Shown here: in pieces, positions 1 through 5,119 of the stretch
Layout: the number at the start of each line of letters is the position of its first letter
Numbering within the stretch: position 1 is the stretch's first letter
NCBI GenBank assembly: GCA_046481785.1
Contig: JAWOJF010000213.1
Location: 1 to 5,119 of the forward strand
Length of the DNA: 5,119 nt
Direction: 5' to 3'
DNA from: JAWOJF01 sp046481785
Lineage (GTDB): Bacteria; Bacteroidota; Ignavibacteria; Ignavibacteriales; Ignavibacteriaceae
Position numbers and translations under genes: made by a program
Notes under the pieces: generated by a model
Told to the model about the DNA's origin: nothing
The model's database searches: none
The model's input: only the letters and a program-made list of their open reading frames with translations

Positions 1-143
1 ATATTTTTCCGGTTAAGCTGCTGCTACCGGCACCGGAAAAAGTCAAGATTTTTGGAGAGGTTAAATCAGTGAATTTACCGCTGCCCAGGTCTGGTCCGTC
101 TGCTGAAAAGGCTGAAGGAGCAGAATGCATTGTGAGACCATCC
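1..143. other. Left-edge stretch, no assignable gene
   Basis: This stretch lies beyond the catalase stop codon and is about 48% GC by hand count, above the AT-rich remainder of the window. One frame is open across it on each strand. On the minus strand, an ATG at 128-130 sits 10 nt after an AAGGA (141-145) and starts an open frame (MHSAPSAFSADGPDLGSGKF...) that runs off the edge. The product would be rich in Ser, Gly and Thr, with no signal peptide or recognisable motif. On the plus strand, a frame is open from position 3 and continues antisense into the catalase gene. A third, short plus frame ends in RLLKRLKEQNAL at a TGA (133-135), but it is interrupted by another TGA at 70-72. None can be chosen on the evidence. 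The catalase's missing C-terminal sequence is not found here in any minus-strand frame. Confidence 0.4.
4..41. repeat. Spaced 10-bp inverted repeat
   Basis: TTTTTCCGGT at 4-13 is the exact reverse complement of ACCGGAAAAA at 32-41, with an 18-nt loop. The T-tract lies on the outer 5' side and the A-tract on the outer 3' side. On either strand, therefore, the stem is not followed by a U-run, and it is not a standard intrinsic terminator. It could be a protein-binding site, a cruciform or the edge of a repeat family, and its function is unknown. The arms are seen directly in the sequence. Confidence 0.45.
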
Positions 144-1490
144 TTATTCAACAGTATTTATTCTGTCCTGGTTAGTCATAACTTTACGAAAAAGCAATCC
201 CGGCTGCGTAAAATGATCATTTTCACCTTCGGCATTTCTATCGTACCAGTCTGCAAGGTTGCCCTCCAGCGCCATTGCAGGTTCTTTATAGCTTTCATCT
301 GCATAAATATCATCAAAGCTGTTCGGAAAATAATTAGGATCACTTCCGCCGTTACCATCAACACGCATAGAACCATCGCGTTCATAATTTGCAACTTTAT
401 ACGGGCATTTATTTACGGGTATCTGCTCATAGTTAACACCAAGTCTGTAACGGTGTGCATCCGGATAAGAAAGCAATCTGCCCTGAAGCATTTTATCGGG
501 GGAGTAACCAATTCCATCCACAACATGAGCCGGTGCAAATGCAGCCTGTTCAACTTCAGCAAAATAATTTGAAGGAAGTTCGTTAAGTTCCATTATGCCT
601 ACATCAATTAAAGGGAACTCGCTATGAGGCCAGACTTTTGTAAGATCAAAAGGATTAAACCGGAATTCGCTTGCCTGCTGGTCTGTCATAACCTGAATTT
701 TTAATGCCCAGCGTGGAAAATCTTTGCTGTCTATTGCATTTACTAAATCTCTTTGTGCCTGGTCAGGGTCAATGCCGCGCATTTTATCAGCATCCGGGCC
801 TGTAAAGTTTTGAATTCCCTGCAGTGTTTTAAAATGGAATTTTACCCAAACTCTCTCATTGTTATTGTTTATCATTGAGAAAGTATGACTGCTGAAACCA
901 TCCATATGCCGGTATGATGCCGGGGTTCCGCGGTCACTCATTAAAATCATCACCTGGTGCAGGCTTTCAGGGTTAAGGCTCCAGAAATCCCACATCATTG
1001 TCGCACTTTTTAAATTGGTCCGGGGATCTCTTTTTTGGGTATGAATAAAATCGCCGAATTTTTTGGGGTCTTTAATAAAGAAAACCGGTGTATTATTACC
1101 AACAAGGTCCCAATTGCCGTCTTCTGTATATAATTTTATTGCAAAACCGCGCGGGTCACGTTCACTGTCTGCGCTTCCTTTTTCACCGCCTACAGTAGAA
1201 AATCTTATTAATAACCTGCATGAATTTCCGATTTTGCTGAAAAGTTTTGCTTTGGTGTATTTTGTAATATCATGGGTAACTGTAAAAGTGCCAAACGCAC
1301 CCGATCCTTTTGCATGTACTACCCGTTCAGGAATTCTTTCACGGTTAAAATGTGCCATTTTTTCGTGAAGAATAAAATCCTGTAAAAGTATCGGGCCTCT
1401 CGGTCCCACCGTCATACTATTTTCATTTTCAACGTAAGGCTTGCCTGAGGCAGTTGTAAGTTTTCTGTTGTGTTCTTTGCCGTTATTCAT
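144..1490 (-). CDS. katA: Monofunctional haem catalase, C-terminus shortened
   Basis: Decomposes H2O2 to water and O2; a cytoplasmic, haem b enzyme of the small-subunit catalase family. The active-site block FNRERIPERVVHAKG (48-62) contains the distal His59. The distal Asn is N132 in DLVGNNTPVFF, and the proximal haem-ligand Tyr is Y342 in RLLSYPDAHRYRLG. The spacings between these three residues match those of classical catalases. The start is ATG at 1488-1490, preceded by AAGGGA about 8 nt upstream. The protein has 448 residues, against roughly 480-490 for typical family members. It ends in ...VMTNQDRINTVE just where relatives continue into the last helices (a segment like NIV..M ... RQL.HF.KAD), so about 35-40 residues are missing. 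The gene is divergent from oxyR across a 150-bp control region, which points to peroxide-inducible expression. The family assignment is very secure. Whether the shortened protein folds and tetramerises normally is unknown. Confidence 0.95.
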   Translation of the reverse strand: MNNGKEHNRKLTTASGKPYVENENSMTVGPRGPILLQDFILHEKMAHFNRERIPERVVHAKGSGAFGTFTVTHDITKYTKAKLFSKIGNSCRLLIRFSTVGGEKGSADSERDPRGFAIKLYTEDGNWDLVGNNTPVFFIKDPKKFGDFIHTQKRDPRTNLKSATMMWDFWSLNPESLHQVMILMSDRGTPASYRHMDGFSSHTFSMINNNNERVWVKFHFKTLQGIQNFTGPDADKMRGIDPDQAQRDLVNAIDSKDFPRWALKIQVMTDQQASEFRFNPFDLTKVWPHSEFPLIDVGIMELNELPSNYFAEVEQAAFAPAHVVDGIGYSPDKMLQGRLLSYPDAHRYRLGVNYEQIPVNKCPYKVANYERDGSMRVDGNGGSDPNYFPNSFDDIYADESYKEPAMALEGNLADWYDRNAEGENDHFTQPGLLFRKVMTNQDRINTVE

Positions 1491-1497
1491 GTGGAGT

Positions 1498-1505
1498 TCC
1501 CTTTA
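1498..1505 (-). promoter_or_regulatory. Ribosome binding site of katA
   Basis: On the minus strand, AAAGGGAA lies about 7-8 nt upstream of the ATG at 1488-1490. It supports that ATG as the true start, giving an N-terminus (MNNGKEHNRKLTTASGKP) of the length usual in small-subunit catalases. Confidence 0.6.
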
Positions 1506-1568
1506 AAAGAAGTTTTATATAATCTCGTTTGTAAAAATGCTCTTAAGCACGTAATAAATCAAATTGAT

Positions 1569-1597
1569 ATTATAGATAATAATATAGATATTGTCTA
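1569..1597 (-). promoter_or_regulatory. Predicted katA promoter
   Basis: Reading the minus strand, TAGACA (1597-1592, 5 of 6 matches to TTGACA) is followed by 17 nt and then TATAAT (1574-1569, a perfect -10). Transcription would begin near 1562 and leave a leader of about 70 nt before the catalase ATG. The match is seen directly and its use is inferred. The surroundings are very AT-rich, so chance matches are likely. Organisms of the Bacteroidota also use a different -33/-7 consensus, and a TATATA-like element near 1516-1521 is an alternative -10. Confidence 0.45.
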
Positions 1598-1611
1598 TGA
1601 AGATATTATCT
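1572..1611. promoter_or_regulatory. OxyR operator between katA and oxyR
   Basis: ATAG-N7-CTAT at 1584-1598 is a perfect match to the core half of the OxyR consensus (two ATAG-N7-CTAT units at 22-bp spacing). It is flanked by an 8-bp inverted repeat, AGATAATA (1574-1581) and TATTATCT (1604-1611). This gives four contact-like elements spaced at about one helical turn, as expected for an OxyR tetramer. The outer elements are degenerate. The 8-mer TATAGATA also occurs twice in direct orientation (1571-1578 and 1583-1590). The position between divergent katA and oxyR genes makes this the natural site for peroxide control of katA and autoregulation of oxyR. It overlaps the -35 and spacer of the predicted katA promoter. 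Confidence 0.7.
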
Positions 1612-1631
1612 TATTGAAGGGATAAAAACAT

Positions 1632-1635
1632 GGAG
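1632..1635 (+). promoter_or_regulatory. Ribosome binding site of oxyR
   Basis: GGAG lies 5 nt before the ATG at 1641. It fixes the start so that the helix-turn-helix begins at the usual residue for LysR-type regulators (MNIQQLEYIVAV) and the redox cysteines fall at 199 and 208. Confidence 0.6.
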
Positions 1636-1640
1636 AAAAA

Positions 1641-2585
1641 ATGAATATACAGCAATTAGAATACATTGTAGCAGTTGACAGGCACAGGCATTTTGCCCGG
1701 GCGGCAGAAGCTTGTTTTGTTACACAGCCTACATTAAGCACTATGATCCAAAAACTGGAAGAGGAATTGGGTATTGTGCTGTTTGACCGGACACGTCAAC
1801 CTGTAATACCAACTGAAATAGGGAAAGAAATTATTGAACAGGCGAGAAAAATTTTAAGTGAGGCGGGTAAGTTAAAAGAGTTAGTTTCTGAATCAAGGGG
1901 AAGCCTGAAAGGAGAATTAAAAATTGGAATTATTCCCACACTTGCGCCATATCTTCTTCCCCTATTTCTCAGAAACTTCCTGGTGGAGTATCCGAATGTG
2001 AAAGTTAAAATAAATGAAATGACTACAAACCAGATTGTGAAGAATTTATCCAGGGACAGCCTGGATGTTGGTATTCTTGCCACCCCTTTAAATGTTGAAG
2101 GTTTAAGAGAAGTTCACTTATTTTACGAAAGATTTATGATATTTGTATCGGGAAATGAAAAAGTATTGAAGAAAAAATACCTTCTTCCCGAAGATATTGA
2201 TGTAAACCGGTTGTGGCTTCTTGAGGAAGGGCATTGTCTAAGGTCGCAAATGCTTAATTTATGTGAGCTGAGAGAAAAAGAAAGTGAATTTAATAATCTT
2301 GAGTATGAAGCCGGAAGTATAGAATCACTTCTTAAAATTGTTGAAATGAATTCCGGGTTAACGGTTGTACCTGAACTGGCAGTTCTTAATTTTGATAAGG
2401 AAAAACGAAGGCAGATAAGATTTTTCAGGGCTCCTGTACCGGTTAGGCAGATAAGCCTTGTTACATACCGGCATTTTGTAAAAAATAATTTATTAAAAGC
2501 ACTAAAGGCTGAAATAGTAAAAGGGGTTGAACCTATAATCGGCAAGAAAAAGCTTGATAAAGTAGTTATTGAAATAGATAAATAA
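1641..2585 (+). CDS. oxyR: OxyR, H2O2-sensing LysR-family regulator
   Basis: Cytoplasmic transcription factor that senses H2O2 through a reversible disulfide and then activates (or derepresses) peroxide-defence genes. Residues 1-60 form the winged helix-turn-helix (FARAAEACFVTQPTLSTMIQ, then LEEELGIVLFDR). A linker helix follows (about 60-88), and residues 90-300 form the type-2 periplasmic-binding-like sensor domain. The motif GHCLRSQMLNLC places cysteines at residues 199 and 208, the same spacing and numbers as the redox pair of E. coli OxyR. T100, T129 and H198, linked to peroxide binding in the E. coli protein, are also present. The length of 314 aa is close to the usual 305. The C-terminal tail is Lys-rich (GKKKLDKVVIEIDK). 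The gene is divergent from the catalase gene, with an OxyR box between them. The next gene starts 22 bp downstream on the same strand. The assignment is firm because the cysteine pair separates OxyR from other LysR regulators. Confidence 0.95.
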   Translation: MNIQQLEYIVAVDRHRHFARAAEACFVTQPTLSTMIQKLEEELGIVLFDRTRQPVIPTEIGKEIIEQARKILSEAGKLKELVSESRGSLKGELKIGIIPTLAPYLLPLFLRNFLVEYPNVKVKINEMTTNQIVKNLSRDSLDVGILATPLNVEGLREVHLFYERFMIFVSGNEKVLKKKYLLPEDIDVNRLWLLEEGHCLRSQMLNLCELREKESEFNNLEYEAGSIESLLKIVEMNSGLTVVPELAVLNFDKEKRRQIRFFRAPVPVRQISLVTYRHFVKNNLLKALKAEIVKGVEPIIGKKKLDKVVIEIDK

Positions 2586-2595
2586 ATAAATTTAT

Positions 2596-2600
2596 AAAGG
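2596..2600 (+). promoter_or_regulatory. Ribosome binding site selecting a GTG start
   Basis: AAAGG lies 7 nt before GTG at 2608-2610. Starting at this GTG gives a complete signal peptide (MKYLLFVLLISLPLLAQ), so the GTG is preferred over any internal start. Confidence 0.6.
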
Positions 2601-2607
2601 AAAACAG

Positions 2608-3582
2608 GTGAAATATTTATTATTCGTTCTCCTTATATCATTACCGCTTTTAGCGCAGGATAATAATCCCAAACCTCCTGCAGATACATCATATAGTCCC
2701 AACAGTGAATTTGAGAAACTGCAAAAGAAGTTTCCTTTCATAAAAGTTGTAGTTCCAGGGGTACCTGATAATATAACCGTTAAAGAAAATCTTGTTTATA
2801 AGGACTATGGCGAAAGGAAACTTCATCTGGATCTATTTTATGCTGATAATAAAACATCCGGATCTCTGCCCGTTGTAATTTTAATTCATGGGGGCGGCTG
2901 GCGTTTGGGAAATAAATCATTGGAACAGGCCATGGCTGTTGAACTGGCTTCAAACGGATATATTGCCGCAGCAGTGGAGTATCGCCTTTCACCGGAAGCG
3001 AAATATCCGGCAGGGGTTTTTGATTTAAAGGAAGCCATAAAATGGCTGAAGAAGAATGCTGACGAATATAACATTGATACGAATAAAATAGCAGCAGCCG
3101 GTGAATCAGCCGGAGGCACATTGGCAGCACTTCTTGGCACAACCGGCAGTATGAAGGAGTTTGAAGCCGCAGATCAACAGGGATATTCTTCTGATATCCA
3201 TGCTATTGTTGATATAGATGGTATACTGGATTTTACTCATCCTGCCGAAAGCGGTAAAGATACCATTCCCGGTAAGTCCTCAGCAGGGAAAGCATGGTTT
3301 GGAGCTTCATACAAAGAAAATCCTGATTTGTGGCGCAGTGCATCCCCATTTGTTTATGCAGGTGAAAATACTCCTCCTGTTATTTTTATAAATAGTGCAG
3401 ACGAACGTTTCCAGGCAGGCAGGGATGTATTTATAGAAAGAATAAAACCTCACAATATTTATTATGAGGTTCATGCTATTCCCGATACTCCTCATGGATT
3501 CTGGATGTTTCATCCCTGGTTTGATCAGACTTCAGAATATGTTATAACCTTTTTAGATAAAGTCCTTAAAGGGAAAGAATGA
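2608..3582 (+). CDS. Secreted alpha/beta-hydrolase esterase (BD-FAE-like)
   Basis: Probable exported carbohydrate esterase, cleaving acetyl, feruloyl or methyl groups from plant polysaccharide; the exact substrate cannot be read from the sequence. Residues 1-16 form a signal peptide (KYLLFVLLISLPLLA, cleavage before Q17). A short linker and then the hydrolase domain (about 57-320) follow. HGGGW (94-98) is the oxyanion-hole motif. GESAGG (165-170) carries the nucleophile Ser167. Asp265 (NSADERF) and His296 (TPHGFW) complete the triad. The HGGG/GESAG pattern is that of the hormone-sensitive-lipase / BD-FAE / acetylxylan-esterase group. The 324-aa length is complete. The start is GTG with a good ribosome site. 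The gene lies 22 bp after oxyR and its TGA overlaps the ATG of the pectinesterase-like gene, so the two esterases are probably translated together. A role in pectin or hemicellulose de-esterification is inferred from that neighbour. A generic esterase or peptidase-like hydrolase remains possible. Confidence 0.85.
   Translation: MKYLLFVLLISLPLLAQDNNPKPPADTSYSPNSEFEKLQKKFPFIKVVVPGVPDNITVKENLVYKDYGERKLHLDLFYADNKTSGSLPVVILIHGGGWRLGNKSLEQAMAVELASNGYIAAAVEYRLSPEAKYPAGVFDLKEAIKWLKKNADEYNIDTNKIAAAGESAGGTLAALLGTTGSMKEFEAADQQGYSSDIHAIVDIDGILDFTHPAESGKDTIPGKSSAGKAWFGASYKENPDLWRSASPFVYAGENTPPVIFINSADERFQAGRDVFIERIKPHNIYYEVHAIPDTPHGFWMFHPWFDQTSEYVITFLDKVLKGKE
3571..3582 (+). promoter_or_regulatory. Translational coupling site (ATGA overlap)
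   Basis: The stop codon of the hydrolase (TGA 3580-3582) shares bases with the ATG (3579-3581) of the pectinesterase-like gene. GGGAAAG at 3571-3577, inside the upstream gene, serves as the ribosome site. This is direct evidence for one transcript and coupled translation. Confidence 0.75.
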
Positions 3583-4832
3583 AAACTAAATTTTTATATT
3601 TAATGATTTTGTTTTCAAACTGCTTTCTGTATGCAAATAAACCCGGGACAATTACAGTAGCTGCAGACGGCAGCGGGGATTATAAAACTATATCTGAAGC
3701 TGTTGCTGCTTTGCCGGTATTTAATTACGGCAGAATAGTTATTTTAATAAAAAACGGTGTCTATAACGAAAAGATTAGAATTGAGCAGGACTATATTACA
3801 TTAAAAGGAGAAAGCCGTGAACATACTATTATCAGGTACAATCAGCTAAGGGAGGATTGGATTAAAAATCAGGATGCCGTTGGACCTGCTGTAATTAACA
3901 TTCATGCCGATGATATAGTACTTGAAAACCTTACTATTGAAAATACACAGCCGGAAATTGGTCCCCATGCTTTTGCTGTTTATGGGCAGGGAACAAGAAC
4001 TATAATTGTGAACTGTAATGTTTTAAGTAAAGGTGGTGATACAGTTTCCTTATGGGATTTCCAAACCGGGATGTATTATCATGCTGATTGTTATTTTGAA
4101 GGAGCTGTTGATTTTGTTTGTCCCCGCGGGTGGTGTTTTATTAAAGACTCAGAATTTTATGAAGTAAAAAAAACTGCTGCCTTATGGCATGCCGGAGGAT
4201 TTGACAAGAACCAGAAATTTGTATTAAAAAATTGTTCTTTTGACGGAGTAAAAGATTTTGAATTGGCAAGGCATCATTATGAAGCACAATTTTTCTTTAT
4301 TGAATGCAGCTTTTCGGAGAACATGAGTGATAGAAAAATTTACCGGGTTACATATCCGGATGAACCTGAAAGAGACAGGGTATTTAACTGGGGTGAAAGA
4401 TATTATTTTTATAACAGCAGCAGAGAAGGCGGAAATCCGCACTGGGCAGATAATAACCTTGCCACCGCTGAAGGTTCACCTCAACCGGAAGATATAACTC
4501 CACTATGGACTTTTAACGGTAAATGGGATCCTGAATCTAAACAGGGACCTGCCGTAAATGATTATAAAATTTCAGACAGCACGTTAACCCTTACTTTTAA
4601 TGAACCCGTAACTGTCCTTGGTTTGCCTGAATTAAAATCGGGTACAGGCAAAGTATTTAAATTTTCTTCCGGCGGAGAAAATAATATTATAACTTTTACT
4701 GCTGGTGCTGATTTTAATACCAAGGATTTATCAGGTTTAATCATTATTAATGATTCAAAAATGATTGGAACAATTGCTTCTGTTTTTGAAAGGGAAGCTG
4801 ATCTGGATATAAAAACAAACAGAACAAATTAG
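3579..4832 (+). CDS. Secreted pectinesterase-like (CE8) beta-helix protein with C-terminal Ig-like domain
   Basis: Probable exported pectin methylesterase of a divergent CE8 branch, which would remove methyl esters from homogalacturonan. Residues 1-19 form a signal peptide (cleavage near LYA-N20). A right-handed parallel beta-helix covers about 24-320 and opens with the family hallmark VAADGSGDYKTISEAV (27-42). Catalytic regions can be aligned by eye. D154 lies in KGGDTVSLW (the QDT region of canonical enzymes), D178 in GAVDFVCPRGW (canonical VDFIFG), and R231 in LARHHYEAQFFF (canonical LGRPW). The two oxyanion-hole glutamines appear replaced by H130 (GPHAFAVY) and G153, and the Trp after the Arg is missing. 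Residues about 325-400 resemble bacterial Ig-like / SwmB-type beta-sandwich repeats (LTLTFNEPVTVLGLPEL ... NNIITFTAGADF). No Por-type secretion tail is obvious. The gene is translationally coupled to the esterase upstream. The fold is secure; the activity is less so because of the substituted residues. Confidence 0.85.
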   Translation: MKTKFLYLMILFSNCFLYANKPGTITVAADGSGDYKTISEAVAALPVFNYGRIVILIKNGVYNEKIRIEQDYITLKGESREHTIIRYNQLREDWIKNQDAVGPAVINIHADDIVLENLTIENTQPEIGPHAFAVYGQGTRTIIVNCNVLSKGGDTVSLWDFQTGMYYHADCYFEGAVDFVCPRGWCFIKDSEFYEVKKTAALWHAGGFDKNQKFVLKNCSFDGVKDFELARHHYEAQFFFIECSFSENMSDRKIYRVTYPDEPERDRVFNWGERYYFYNSSREGGNPHWADNNLATAEGSPQPEDITPLWTFNGKWDPESKQGPAVNDYKISDSTLTLTFNEPVTVLGLPELKSGTGKVFKFSSGGENNIITFTAGADFNTKDLSGLIIINDSKMIGTIASVFEREADLDIKTNRTN

Positions 4833-4864
4833 TAATGTTTCGCAGTATATTTTTTAAAAAATTA

Positions 4865-4879
4865 AAGTAAGTATTACTT
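4865..4879 (-). terminator. Possible weak intrinsic terminator of the right-edge gene
   Basis: AAGTAA (4865-4870) and TTACTT (4874-4879) can pair around a 3-nt loop. On the minus strand the hairpin is followed by TTTAATTTTTT. The U-run suits termination of the leftward gene and the stem overlaps that gene's stop codon (4878-4880), but the stem has only one G-C pair and would be unstable. It sits in the 45-bp gap between two convergent genes. Confidence 0.3.
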
Positions 4880-5119
4880 AGGCCATATTGGAAATAAGAT
4901 TATACAAATAGCCTCTGCCTAATGGAAGAAGGGCTTTTGTATGGCGTTCAAGTATTTCACAATTGGTAAGATGAGCAATTTTTTCGGGGCTTAAACCACT
5001 GATAAGTCCTTTAAGGTTAGGAAGCACATCCTCATTAAGAATACGGTAAGCACTCTTCTTTTTAATTAACTCTTGTACATTTAGCTGTTGGAGCCACTTA
5101 ATAACTTCTTCATCAACAG
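4878..5119 (-). CDS. Unrecognised protein, C-terminal 79 residues only
   Basis: A minus-strand frame is open from the right edge (first whole codon at 5115-5117) to TAA at 4878-4880. It is too short and too partial to show a start. The translated tail (VDEEVIKWLQQLNVQELIKKK ... ALLPLGRGYLYNLISNMA) has a normal, soluble, helix-rich composition, with Leu/Ile spacing suggestive of amphipathic helices and a GLSPEKIAHL segment. The other two minus frames over this stretch are broken by stops, and codon choice resembles the neighbours, which supports real coding. I do not recognise a family and assign no function. It is convergent with the pectinesterase-like gene and so is not part of that operon. 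Confidence 0.75.
   Translation of the reverse strand, partial: VDEEVIKWLQQLNVQELIKKKSAYRILNEDVLPNLKGLISGLSPEKIAHLTNCEILERHTKALLPLGRGYLYNLISNMA

Noticed and set aside
4..41. Inverted repeat as the katA terminator
   Set aside because: It lies about 100 bp past the stop, and on both strands the stem is preceded by T and followed by A, the reverse of an intrinsic terminator.
1..135. Plus-strand peptide ending RLLKRLKEQNAL with TGA at 70-72 read as Trp
   Set aside because: The genes in this window use the standard code as far as can be seen, and there is no supporting homology; an internal stop is simpler evidence that the frame is not coding.
69..572. Open plus-strand frame of 167 codons
   Set aside because: Most of it is antisense to the conserved catalase tail, its product is composed like a shadow frame (runs of I, F, R, K), and it has no convincing ribosome site.
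1571..1590. Short direct repeats (TATAGATA twice) as a CRISPR-like or tandem array
   Set aside because: There are only two 8-bp copies, explained by the OxyR operator structure.
1564..1594. oxyR promoter with TTGATA at 1564-1569
   Set aside because: No good -10 lies at 16-18 nt; TATTGT at 19 nt is weak, and the region is so AT-rich that such matches are expected by chance.
3579..3640. Lipoprotein signal (FSNC) at the start of the pectinesterase-like protein
   Set aside because: The residues before Cys15 do not fit a lipobox (Leu at -3 and small residues at -2/-1 are lacking), and an ordinary signal-peptidase site near LYA fits better.

Overview
The window looks like ordinary chromosomal DNA from an AT-rich Gram-negative bacterium. 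Coding style, the pectin-esterase gene content and the cleavable signal peptides suggest a member of the Bacteroidota / Ignavibacteria (Chlorobi) group. That assignment is inference: there is no rRNA or other phylogenetic marker here. No mobile element, CRISPR array, tRNA or rRNA could be supported.

Layout. Positions 1-143 are a left-edge stretch with no assignable gene. Its GC content (about 48% by hand count) is higher than that of the AT-rich sequence that follows, and it carries a spaced inverted repeat. Positions 144-1490 (minus) encode a monofunctional haem catalase whose active site is complete but whose C-terminus stops early. Positions 1491-1640 are the divergent control region. It contains an ATAG-N7-CTAT OxyR-type palindrome and a near-consensus promoter facing the catalase. 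Positions 1641-2585 (plus) encode OxyR, with the two redox cysteines at exactly residues 199 and 208. After 22 bp, on the same strand, come a secreted alpha/beta-hydrolase esterase (2608-3582) and, overlapping it by 4 bp (ATGA), a secreted pectinesterase-like beta-helix protein (3579-4832) with a C-terminal Ig-like domain. A convergent gene enters from the right edge (4878-5119, minus); only its last 79 codons are present and I do not recognise it.

How the genes work together. Catalase and OxyR form a classic peroxide-defence pair: OxyR senses H2O2 and controls the divergent catalase gene. The two exported esterases look like an accessory pair for removing ester groups (methyl, acetyl or feruloyl) from pectin or other plant polysaccharide. 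Their tight packing behind oxyR, with no visible terminator, allows co-transcription with the oxidative-stress regulator.

No wholly new system is evident. The points most worth a second look are the substituted catalytic glutamines in the pectinesterase, the truncated catalase end joined to compositionally different DNA, and the placement of the OxyR box over the predicted catalase core promoter.
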